Origin: Chlorobiales bacterium
GTDB lineage: Bacteria > Bacteroidota > Chlorobiia > Chlorobiales > Chlorobiaceae
Direction: 5' to 3'
Assembly: GCA_022360275.1 (NCBI GenBank)
Contig: JAKSDC010000164.1
Span: forward strand, 1-13,819
DNA length: 13,819 nucleotides
The translations under genes and the position numbers were made by a program. Below the pieces are notes generated by a model. It ran no database searches, was not told the DNA's origin, and saw only the letters and a list, made by a program, of their open reading frames with translations. Of this stretch, positions 1 to 6,238 are shown piece after piece (positions within the stretch are counted from its first letter, which is position 1; the number at the start of each line of letters is the position of its first letter).

Positions 1-42
1 AAGGTGCTGCAGAGACGGGACATTGGGCGGCATCCATTGTAA
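1..42 (+). CDS. C-terminal end of a cassette-borne gene (partial)
   Basis: Frame 1 is open from the first base to a TAA at 40-42 and gives the 13-residue tail KVLQRRDIGRHPL. The stop lies 5 bp before the R'' box of the attC site at 48-122, the usual spacing for the gene carried by an integron cassette, and the attC points the right way for a plus-strand cassette gene ending here. The fragment is too short to assign a family. On its own an open frame this short means nothing; the call depends on the attC. Confidence 0.4.
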   Translation, partial: KVLQRRDIGRHPL

Positions 43-47
43 ATATG

Positions 48-122
48 GCATAACAAAACCATGCACCGGATCGCTACAGTCGCTACCGCTCCTTTCGCGT
101 CAGGTGATGGTTAAAGTTATGT
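48..122 (+). other. Integron attC recombination site (59-base element)
   Basis: R'' GCATAAC (48-54) is complementary to R' GTTATGT (116-122), six Watson-Crick pairs plus one G-T. Inside it, L'' ACCATGCACC (58-67) pairs with L' GGTGATGGT (103-111) along its whole length once G63 is left out. That single unpaired base in L'' is the hallmark of attC sites, which IntI recombines as a folded single strand. The boxes are separated by AAA (55-57) and TAAA (112-115), as expected for R/L spacers, and about 35 bases between L'' and L' form the terminal loop region. Cleavage would be between G116 and T117. A gene stop lies directly upstream, so orientation and position fit a cassette. No integrase gene and no second attC were seen in the window; intI would be expected to the left. 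Confidence 0.8.
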
Positions 123-267
123 TTCCAATCCATACACGCGCGAGTTCTACCTGCTCGACCATGATGACGACCGAGTGCAAACACTGGTTGCACAAATCGG
201 TTGGAGTCACAATCTGGCTATTCTTCAGTGTTGCAAGGAGCCGATGAATGGGAGGCAAACGCTTTAA
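115..267 (+). pseudogene. Remnant of a DUF1016/YhcG-family (PD-(D/E)XK-type) nuclease
   Basis: An open stretch of about 50 codons lies between stops at 112-114 and 265-267, without a sensible start. It includes the segment RVQTLVAQIGWSHNLAIL followed by QCCKEP. This matches the well-conserved N-terminal core of DUF1016 (YhcG) proteins, which read (V/L)Q-x-L-(V/A)-A-Q-(I/L)-x-W-(S/G)-H-N-x-x-(I/L)-L followed by a Cys/Lys-rich turn. Full members are roughly 330-370 residues, so only about a tenth is left: both the start and the whole nuclease half are missing. It begins immediately after the attC cut site, so it may be the leftover of a cassette cut down by recombination, and its downstream break lies near a GAACGTCCCC motif. 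Identification is from memory of the family motif. Confidence 0.55.
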
Positions 268-296
268 AATATCTGCTGCTTTGTATGCATAGTTGT

Positions 297-307
297 GAAC
301 GTCCCCT
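297..307 (-). repeat. Short copy of the dispersed GGGGACRTTC motif
   Basis: GAACGTCCCCT reads on the minus strand as AGGGGACGTTC, one base different from AGGGGACATTC in the clearer copies at 10949 and 11754. The same GAACGTCCCC recurs at 1159-1168, so the parDE block is bracketed by two copies in the same orientation. The motif is short and chance cannot be excluded. Confidence 0.35.
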
Positions 308-322
308 TTTTCCAAAAAGAAC

Positions 323-351
323 TTGAAAAGTGTCAATAATTGTCATAATAT
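323..351 (+). promoter_or_regulatory. Sigma-70-type promoter of parDE
   Basis: A -35 box TTGAAA (323-328) and a -10 box TAATAT (346-351) are separated by exactly 17 bp. Transcription would start near 358, inside the operator palindrome and about 43 bases before the parD ATG. This placement also argues against the in-frame upstream starts at 323 and 350 for parD. Confidence 0.6.
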
Positions 352-364
352 GTCAATTATTGTG
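331..364. promoter_or_regulatory. ParD-type operator: inverted repeat with 10-bp periodicity
   Basis: CAATAATTG (334-342) and CAATTATTG (354-362) are a perfect 9-bp inverted repeat with an 11-bp spacer, so the arm centres are 20 bp (two helical turns) apart. In addition TGTCA begins at 331, 341 and 351, with TGT again at 361, giving half-sites on one DNA face every 10 bp. It overlaps the -10 box and the start point, which fits autorepression by a ribbon-helix-helix antitoxin such as ParD. Confidence 0.6.
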
Positions 365-400
365 TATGCTTTCAATATCAGTAAAAAAACAGTCAACGTT

Positions 401-664
401 ATGCCGATCAATGTTAATCTAACCTCTCAGCTTGAGAATATGGTTCGCCAGAAAGTTAAATCCGGTCTCTACACTTCAGCCAGCGAAGTGATTCGCGAGG
501 CTCTACGCCTCATGGAACAGCAGGACCGTTTTCGTGCCGCAAAACTGGAGCAGTTGCGTCAGGATATTCAGACCGGCTTTGACAGCGGTGAAGCTACTAC
601 CTGGGATGCAGAGGAAGTCAAGCGGGCGGCAAGAGGAAGAAAAACCGGTAAATCTACAGTATAA
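401..664 (+). CDS. parD: ParD-family antitoxin (ribbon-helix-helix)
   Basis: Protein of 87 residues from the ATG at 401. The N-terminus PINVNLTSQLENMVRQKV followed by SGLYTSASEVIREALRLM is the standard ParD/CopG ribbon-helix-helix: a beta strand that reads DNA, then two helices. The C-terminal part (about residues 45-87) is charged and helical and would wrap the ParE toxin. Longer in-frame starts exist at TTG 323 and ATG 350, but both lie in the promoter, so 401 is preferred even though its Shine-Dalgarno sequence is weak. parE begins 9 bases after the stop, so the two form one transcription unit. The product should neutralise ParE and repress its own promoter through the operator at 331-364. 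Functional neutralisation is inferred from family and context. Confidence 0.9.
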   Translation: MPINVNLTSQLENMVRQKVKSGLYTSASEVIREALRLMEQQDRFRAAKLEQLRQDIQTGFDSGEATTWDAEEVKRAARGRKTGKSTV

Positions 665-673
665 AAAAGAGAT

Positions 674-982
674 ATGCCGATTGTTCTTAAGAGGCCTATT
701 GTTATTGACGATCTGGCTGAGATTTGGGGATATATCGCGGAAGACTCAGAAACCCGTGCAGATGAATTTATTGAAACAATCGATTCCAAATTTCATGAAC
801 TTGCGACCTCTCCAAGGATTGGGCGTTTACGTGATGAACTCTATCCTGGATTGATGAGCTTTCCAGTAGGTAGATATCTTCTCTATTACACAATCATTAC
901 CGGTGGCATTGAGGTTATACGTGTACTGCATGGAGCGAGGGATATTGAAAAGCATTTCAATCCTTTCAATCCGGAAGAATAA
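674..982 (+). CDS. parE: ParE/RelE-superfamily toxin
   Basis: Protein of 102 residues, the usual length for ParE. It has the family pattern: an N-terminal strand (IVLKRPIVIDDLAEIWGYIA), two helices rich in charged residues, a TSPRIGRLRDELYPGLMSFP segment, the core strand GRYLLYYTI and the final strand VIRVLHGARDIE, where the Arg of VLHGARD is conserved. ParE proteins inhibit DNA gyrase; RelE relatives instead cut mRNA on the ribosome. The sequence is closer to ParE, but target choice cannot be read from sequence alone. AAGAG lies just before the ATG. It sits 9 bases after the antitoxin, in the normal antitoxin-first order. No terminator follows; only a 12-bp palindrome at 985-996. Confidence 0.88.
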   Translation: MPIVLKRPIVIDDLAEIWGYIAEDSETRADEFIETIDSKFHELATSPRIGRLRDELYPGLMSFPVGRYLLYYTIITGGIEVIRVLHGARDIEKHFNPFNPEE

Positions 983-1303
983 GTATTGCCGGCAATTCCA
1001 TTCCACCATACAGTGATTTTGTTCCTACTTTTCTCAGTCATAGATCATAGTCATTCCGCACTTGATGCGAAATCTACATGACATCGCGAAGAGATAGCTG
1101 TAAGCTTTTAACGCTGTTCATGTTCCTGCTTTGTTGCAGAAAAGTATAAATAGTAAGGAACGTCCCCCTCTTTCGGCTATGCTATAAATCAGCGGCTCGT
1201 TTCCTTGCCGTGTTTTGACTGTAGTGGTATATTTCTTCTTCGGAAAAGCAGTTAATTTCGTACCGATTTAATCTCGCTCTGACAACGCTCCCCTTATAGA
1301 CCA
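983..1303. other. Intergenic stretch between parE and the 1304 gene
   Basis: No convincing gene. It holds the 12-bp palindrome ATTGCCGGCAAT (985-996) just after parE, too small and without a T-tract to be called a terminator, a GAACGTCCCC motif (1159-1168) shared with 297-306, and a promoter candidate (1205-1233). No attC was found here, so parDE cannot be shown to be a complete integron cassette. Confidence 0.5.
1205..1233 (+). promoter_or_regulatory. Possible promoter of the 1304 gene and perhaps of hsdMSR
   Basis: TTGCCG (1205-1210), a 17-bp spacer and TATATT (1228-1233) resemble a sigma-70 promoter. Transcription would start near 1240. The next gene ends only 54 bp before hsdM with no terminator between, so the transcript may include the restriction operon. 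Confidence 0.35.
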
Positions 1304-2098
1304 ATGGCATCAACAGCAGAAAAATCCGGTCTGGTAGATAATTTCAAGCAATGGGCCTGTTCGTTTTCCGGTTGTGACGGCGGCGATCTGAAAAGTCCTG
1401 TCTGGCTGTGTGGCATTGAGTGGGGGTATAGTAACCCCGATGCAATGACAGATGAGGAATATGAGGAAGATATGAGAATTGACTACTCCCAAAGGCTTCC
1501 TCAGCAGATAGCAAAAGGAGCCTATGAGCCTACGAACCTCGTGTACTTCGAAGAAGAAAGATGGAAATTCCCATACGTTCGAAATATGGCAAAGTTGTAT
1601 GGTGCATTGCAGGGAATGAAGGTTGAAAATGTAAACAGGGAGAGCAGTGCTGACTGGAAGATTTTTCACATGAATCTCTATCCGATAGCATTCAATAACG
1701 AGTCTGACGAGCTGTGGGATACATACAAACTTGCAGAGGTGACAGGGCTGGAATCAAAACAGATTTACCGGACGTGGTGCCTGCTTCGCCGTTTTCCCTG
1801 GATTGCCGACCAGGTTAAGGAGCACAAGCCGAAGCTGGTGATCGGAACAGGTGTCGGGTATCTCACGGATTTTATCGTGTGCTGCGGAGGCAGCGGCATT
1901 GTTGATTTTATCCACAAGGAAATAATTGTTGGAAATGAAGACAAACCTGAAACGTCTACAAGAACTTTGTATTGGACAAAGGTGAGCGATGAGACAACGC
2001 TTGTCGTTGTACCTTTTTTTACGAGCCGCTATGGCTTAAATAGCAATGCGCTGTTACAGAAGTTCGGTGATAGAATTCGGGAGATTGCCGGGTTTTAA
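1304..2098 (+). CDS. Uncharacterised protein, possible uracil-DNA-glycosylase-like alpha/beta fold
   Basis: A 264-residue soluble protein that I do not recognise with confidence. There is no signal peptide or membrane segment. Three hydrophobic strands stand out: SPVWLCGIEWG (31-41), KPKLVIGTGVGYL (175-187) and TTLVVVPFFTSRYG (232-245). Their order resembles uracil-DNA-glycosylase-like proteins, with a nucleotide-binding strand ending in GIxxG near the start, a KPxLVIxxG strand late in the chain, and a VVVP strand where the HPS motif would be. The diagnostic catalytic residues are not clear, and FFTSRYG replaces the usual His-Pro-Ser. It could equally be an unrelated effector. It starts at the only sensible ATG but lacks a good Shine-Dalgarno. 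It lies 54 bp upstream of hsdM in the same direction, so it may be co-expressed with the type I system. Confidence 0.75.
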   Translation: MASTAEKSGLVDNFKQWACSFSGCDGGDLKSPVWLCGIEWGYSNPDAMTDEEYEEDMRIDYSQRLPQQIAKGAYEPTNLVYFEEERWKFPYVRNMAKLYGALQGMKVENVNRESSADWKIFHMNLYPIAFNNESDELWDTYKLAEVTGLESKQIYRTWCLLRRFPWIADQVKEHKPKLVIGTGVGYLTDFIVCCGGSGIVDFIHKEIIVGNEDKPETSTRTLYWTKVSDETTLVVVPFFTSRYGLNSNALLQKFGDRIREIAGF

Positions 2099-2152
2099 TG
2101 CAGCTATCATAGAGGCAAAGCAGTATCTCAGAATACCTGAAATATGTAGTAC

Positions 2153-4279
2153 ATGAACGGAGAGACACACAACCAGCTGGCGAGTTTTATCTGGAGCATT
2201 TGCAATCTTCTTCGTGGGCCGTACAAGCGAAACGAGTACCGTAAGGTGATTTTACCCCTCACGGTATTACGAAGGTTTGAGTGCTTGCTTGAGCCGACCA
2301 GGCAAAAGGTGCTGGACGAGTATCCCTTTTGGAAGACGAAACCCGAGAGGGTTCAGCAGGCACATATGCAAAACATCTCGGGATATCGCTTTTACAATCT
2401 CTCGGAAATGCAGTTTCGTCTGTCCGGCGAAAGTATTCATTCGCTGCTTGACGATCCCAACCATCTTGCTCTGAATCTCAACAGCTATATCAGCAGTTTC
2501 TCGCCGAACGTTCGGTCGATCATGGAGAAGTTCAAGTTCAACGAGCAGATTGTCCGTATGGATGAAAAGAATATTCTCTTTGAGGTGATCAAGGCTTTCG
2601 CGAAGGTCGACCTTTCTCCGGAGCGGGTAGATCAGATGCAGATGGGCTATGTGTTCGAGGAGTTGATCAGGATCGGTGCTGAACAATCTAACGAAGAGGC
2701 GGGGGAGCATTTTACCCCGCGCGAGGTGATCAAGCTTATGGTGAACCTCCTGCTTGCCCCCGAGGACGATCTCGGTAATAGCCATGTGGTGAAGACTATA
2801 TACGATCCTGCATGCGGGACGGGAGGGATGCTCTCTGTTGCCGAGGAGTACATTCGACAGCTCAACCGCGACGCCCAGCCGAAGCTGTTCGGGCAGGACT
2901 GGAACGACGAGGCGTGGGCGATCTGCAAATCGGATATGCTGATCAAAGGAGAAGATGCCGACAACATCATTTTGGGCGATACGTTCAAGGATGACGGGTT
3001 CGACAGGAATTCGGACGGTGTTAAATGGACGTTCGATTACATGCTTGCCAATCCTCCATTCGGGGTGGAGTGGAAACAGCAGCAGAAACATATTAAGCGG
3101 GAAGCCGATACTCTTGGTTTTGAGGGGCGGTTCGGCGCGGGAACACCGCGCATCAACGATGGCGCTTTGCTCTTTCTACAGCATATGATTTCCAAAATGC
3201 GCAGCGTCGAAAAGGGTGGGAGCCGTATCGGTATCGTTTTCAACGGCTCGCCGCTCTTTACCGGCGACGCGGGCAGTGGCGAGAGTGAAATCCGGCGATG
3301 GATCATCGAGAACGACTGGCTGGAAGCCATCGTGGCCATGCCGGAACAGTTATTCTACAACACCGGGATCTCAACCTACATCTGGGTGATCACCAACCGC
3401 AAGGAGCCCCGGAGGAAAGGAAAGGTTCAGTTGATCGATGCCCGCAACTTCTGGGTGCAGATGGAAAAATCCCTCGGCAACAAGCGCCGCCGCATCGGTG
3501 ATCCGCAGGACAAGCCGAAAGACCCAGACCATATCGCCGGGATCACCCGGATATACGAAAGCTTCACCGACGGAGAGACCGGAACCTTTTCCATCCATGG
3601 TAAGCCGAAAGAGCTGGTGGTCAGCAAGGTTTTCGATAACGAGGATTTCGGTTATCACAAGATCACCGTTGAACGTCCGCTACGCCTGAATTTTCAGGCG
3701 ACTACCGATCGCATTGCTCGACTCGAAGAGGTGAGTGCTTTCAGGAAGCTGGCCGAGAGCAAGAAAAAGAACGAAACCGTCCGGCAGCAGGAGATCGAAG
3801 CGGGTAAGGATCGCCAGCAGGCCATTCGCGACATGCTCGCAGACTTCGCCCGAGAAAAGGGATGCGGACTGTACAAGGATCGGGAAGCGTTTGTCAATGA
3901 GCTAAAGTCGTTCGATCGCACACGAGGCCCCAAGCTTTCCGCACCGGAGCTCAAGGCCGTGCTCGCCGCGCTCGGCGAACGGGACGAGACAGCGGAGATT
4001 TGCCGCGACAGGAGCGGCAAACCCGAACCCGATTCCGAGTTGCGCGATACCGAGACAGTGCCGCTGAAAGAGGAGATCGAAGCATACTTTCAACGTGAAG
4101 TGCTGCCCCATGTGCCGGACGCATGGATAGACCACAGCAAGACCAAAGTCGGCTATGAAATTCCCCTCAACCGCCATTTCTACCGCTACGAACCTCCGCG
4201 CGATCTCGCGGAGATCAAGGCCGATATCAAGGCCCTGGAAGGAGAGATCGTCGATCTGCTCCGGGAGGTAACGCGATGA
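2153..4279 (+). CDS. hsdM: Type I restriction-modification N6-adenine methyltransferase subunit
   Basis: HsdM transfers a methyl group from S-adenosylmethionine to N6 of adenine within the bipartite site chosen by HsdS; M2S is the methylase and M2SR2 the full enzyme. The N-terminal helical HsdM domain begins NGETHNQLASFIWSICNLL. The SAM entry motif HFTPREV is at 186-192, motif I DPACGTGG at 218-225 and the catalytic motif IV NPPF at 300-303, all intact. At 708 residues it is longer than classical HsdM (about 500); the extra length is a charged, largely helical C-terminal region (about 520-708). The ATG at 2153 matches the family N-terminus, although no strong Shine-Dalgarno is seen. Its TGA overlaps the hsdS ATG in ATGA. 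A methylase this complete suggests an active system. Confidence 0.96.
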   Translation: MNGETHNQLASFIWSICNLLRGPYKRNEYRKVILPLTVLRRFECLLEPTRQKVLDEYPFWKTKPERVQQAHMQNISGYRFYNLSEMQFRLSGESIHSLLDDPNHLALNLNSYISSFSPNVRSIMEKFKFNEQIVRMDEKNILFEVIKAFAKVDLSPERVDQMQMGYVFEELIRIGAEQSNEEAGEHFTPREVIKLMVNLLLAPEDDLGNSHVVKTIYDPACGTGGMLSVAEEYIRQLNRDAQPKLFGQDWNDEAWAICKSDMLIKGEDADNIILGDTFKDDGFDRNSDGVKWTFDYMLANPPFGVEWKQQQKHIKREADTLGFEGRFGAGTPRINDGALLFLQHMISKMRSVEKGGSRIGIVFNGSPLFTGDAGSGESEIRRWIIENDWLEAIVAMPEQLFYNTGISTYIWVITNRKEPRRKGKVQLIDARNFWVQMEKSLGNKRRRIGDPQDKPKDPDHIAGITRIYESFTDGETGTFSIHGKPKELVVSKVFDNEDFGYHKITVERPLRLNFQATTDRIARLEEVSAFRKLAESKKKNETVRQQEIEAGKDRQQAIRDMLADFAREKGCGLYKDREAFVNELKSFDRTRGPKLSAPELKAVLAALGERDETAEICRDRSGKPEPDSELRDTETVPLKEEIEAYFQREVLPHVPDAWIDHSKTKVGYEIPLNRHFYRYEPPRDLAEIKADIKALEGEIVDLLREVTR

Positions 4280-5604
4280 ACTATCCTACATACAAGGACA
4301 GTTGCATCCCCTGGCTGGGGAAGGTGCCGGAGCATTGGATTGTGCTTAATCTGTCAAAATGTGTAAAAGATATTAAAGATGGGACACATGGAACATTTGA
4401 GCGTATCCCATCCGAATTTTTTCTCCTTAGCGCTAAAAATGTTTCGGATAAGGGTGTTGCTGTAGGTGATAATGAAAGTTCAATTAGTGAAGAAGACTAT
4501 AGGGCTATTGTTGCAAATGGTTTTCCTCGAAAAAATGATGTACTTGTTACTATTGTTGGCACAATCGGAAGAACCTGTGTTTATGATATTGATAAGCCAA
4601 TTGCATTTCAGAGAAGTGTTGCTTTTTTGCGTTTAAATAAAAATCATGAACCTAGATTTTTTACCTATCAAATTCGTTCAAAGCCCTTTCAGGATCAGTT
4701 GCTTATACGAACAAAGTCGGCTGCTCAAGGTGGTGTTTATATGGGTGATCTTGTTCAAATTCAGGTCTTATCCACAAATCTTCCCGAACAAAACGCCATT
4801 GCCGATTTCCTCGACAGGGAGACGGGGCGTATCGACGAGCTGATCGAAAAGAAAAAACGACTGATCGGGCTGCTCAAGGAGAAACGTAGCGCCATGATAT
4901 CCCGAACTGTCACCCGCGGCTTGCCCGCAGACGCTGCACGAGAATTCGGCCTCGAACCTCATACCCGTTTCAAGGATTCCGGTATCGAATGGTTGGGTGA
5001 TGTACCGGAGGGGTGGGAGGTGAAGCGGTTGAGCTATCTGGCTCTTTTAAAAAGCGGTGAGAGCATAACATCGGAACAGATTGCAGAGGGAGGACGATGC
5101 CCTGTATACGGTGGAAACGGTATGCGAGGATATTTTTCGGAATATACCCATGAAGGTTTGTTTGTTCTGATTGGCAGACAAGGTGCTTTATGCGGCAATA
5201 TCAACTATGCAAGTGGTCGCTTTTGGGCATCGGAACACGCTATTGTTGTTCACCCGCTGAAACGCTTTGCAGTAAAATGGCTTGGTGAATTATTACGTGC
5301 GATGAACTTGAATCAATATTCTATTTCAGCGGCACAGCCCGGACTTTCTGTGTCTCAGATTGGTGCACTGAAGATTCCGGTACCTCCATACCAGGAGCAA
5401 ACAGCCATCGCAACCTACCTCGACCATGAAACCGCGAAAATTGATAAGCTGATGAGCAAAGTCGAAGAGGCGATCGAGCGGTTGCAGGAGTACCGGATGG
5501 CTTTGATCACGGCTGCGGTGACGGGAAAGATCGATGTGCTGTATGCGGTTGACAGTGCTGGACCTTTAGGCCTTGCGGCAGAGGAGGCGGGGACATATGG
5601 GTGA
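4276..5604 (+). CDS. hsdS: Type I restriction-modification specificity subunit
   Basis: HsdS of 442 residues with two tandem halves. Each half opens with a KDSxIxWLGxVPExW element (7-21 and 233-247), continues with a target-recognition domain, and ends in a helical conserved region: NLPEQNAIADFLDRETGRID onwards in the first half, and QEQTAIATYLDHETAKID onwards in the second. The helices set the spacing between the two half-sites and bind HsdM. GGGAGG lies 7 bases before the ATG, inside hsdM. By hand count the first recognition domain (4381-4740) is about 37% GC and the second (5041-5340) about 45%, against close to 60% in the conserved block between them (for example 4861-4920), so the recognition domains look exchanged from elsewhere. 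The DNA target cannot be read from sequence. The last 8 bases overlap the next gene. Confidence 0.95.
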   Translation: MNYPTYKDSCIPWLGKVPEHWIVLNLSKCVKDIKDGTHGTFERIPSEFFLLSAKNVSDKGVAVGDNESSISEEDYRAIVANGFPRKNDVLVTIVGTIGRTCVYDIDKPIAFQRSVAFLRLNKNHEPRFFTYQIRSKPFQDQLLIRTKSAAQGGVYMGDLVQIQVLSTNLPEQNAIADFLDRETGRIDELIEKKKRLIGLLKEKRSAMISRTVTRGLPADAAREFGLEPHTRFKDSGIEWLGDVPEGWEVKRLSYLALLKSGESITSEQIAEGGRCPVYGGNGMRGYFSEYTHEGLFVLIGRQGALCGNINYASGRFWASEHAIVVHPLKRFAVKWLGELLRAMNLNQYSISAAQPGLSVSQIGALKIPVPPYQEQTAIATYLDHETAKIDKLMSKVEEAIERLQEYRMALITAAVTGKIDVLYAVDSAGPLGLAAEEAGTYG

Positions 5605-6238
5605 GCGTGAGGCGTTGATCCCAAAGCATGGCGGTTACCGGAAGCTGAAAAGTTTTCAGGTGGCTCAGCTCGTTTACGACGTCACGGTTCGCTTCTGCGA
5701 CACCTGGATCGGGAAACGTTCCCGCACCCATGACCAGATGGTCCAGGCTGCACGTAGCGGCGTGCAGAATATCGCGGAAGGCTCGCAGGCTTCTGCTACG
5801 TCGAAAAAGACCGAGCTCAAGCTGACACAGGTGGCACGGGCGAGCCTCGAAGAGCTGAAGCTTGACTATGAAGATTTTCTGAGGCAGCGGGGACTCACCC
5901 TTTGGGAGCGCAAGCATCCCCTCAGGCAGGCGCTGATCGACCGGCGGTGCAAGACCGCCGACGATGTAGCCCTGTGGGTGAGGAGCGTTGGTGGACGGAG
6001 TGGACAGGGTGGACCTGATGGAAAGGGGAGAGCGAATTATACAAGGTCTACTTCGTCCACAGAGTCCACCGCGAACTATTCCGGGTTTGCAGCTAATGCG
6101 GTGCTGGTTTTGATTGCTGTGGCCTCTTCGTTGCTCGACCGGCAGGTTGCGAAGTTGGCAGAGGATTTTGAAAACGAAGGCGGGTTTACCGAACGCTTGT
6201 ATCGGGTGCGGACCGCGAAGCGGAGAGAGCGGCGATGA
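5597..6238 (+). CDS. Four-helix-bundle protein with C-terminal suffix domain, inside the hsd operon
   Basis: A 213-residue protein. Residues about 10-115 match the four-helix-bundle family once called S23 ribosomal protein or 23S rRNA intervening-sequence protein, including KLKSFQVAQLVYDVTVRF, RSGVQNIAEGSQASATSKK and LEELKLDYEDFLRQRGL. After a low-complexity Gly/Ser/Thr linker (132-158), residues about 160-213 form the suffix domain: AANAVLVLIAVASSLLDRQV followed by EDFENEGGFTERLYRVR. Its function is unknown; I recall such proteins beside type I restriction genes, and here it sits between hsdS and hsdR. GAGGAGG at 5581-5587, 9 bases before the ATG, fixes the start at 5597 rather than the TTG at 5573. 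It overlaps hsdS by 8 bp and hsdR by 4 bp, so its level is tied to the enzyme. No rRNA or intervening sequence is present. Confidence 0.88.
   Translation: MGEREALIPKHGGYRKLKSFQVAQLVYDVTVRFCDTWIGKRSRTHDQMVQAARSGVQNIAEGSQASATSKKTELKLTQVARASLEELKLDYEDFLRQRGLTLWERKHPLRQALIDRRCKTADDVALWVRSVGGRSGQGGPDGKGRANYTRSTSSTESTANYSGFAANAVLVLIAVASSLLDRQVAKLAEDFENEGGFTERLYRVRTAKRRERR
5990..6070 (+). repeat. 9-bp GTGGAC repeats with their inverted copies, encoding the linker
   Basis: GTGGAC occurs at 5991, 6000 and 6009, exactly 9 bp apart. The complement occurs as GTCTAC at 6046 and GTCCAC at 6055 and 6064, again 9 bp apart. The two sets face each other as 25-base arms (5990-6014 and 6046-6070) that pair at every hexamer base except one, while the three-base spacers do not match. 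In frame they encode Gly-rich triplets (GGR, SGQ, GGP) and then the triplets RST, SST and EST. The array lies exactly at the junction of the two protein domains. Confidence 0.8.

Noticed and set aside
100..336. Minus-strand frame of 78 codons through the attC right half and the DUF1016 remnant
   Set aside because: It crosses the attC and the parD promoter and shows no known motif; the plus-strand remnant is the better reading.
985..996. Palindrome ATTGCCGGCAAT as terminator or second attC core
   Set aside because: It has no loop and no T-run, and no matching R/L box pairs were found between parE and 1304.
2267..3091. Long open frame (274 codons) on the minus strand inside hsdM
   Set aside because: It lies fully antisense to a methyltransferase with intact motifs, and its translation shows no recognisable domain; it is a codon-bias shadow.
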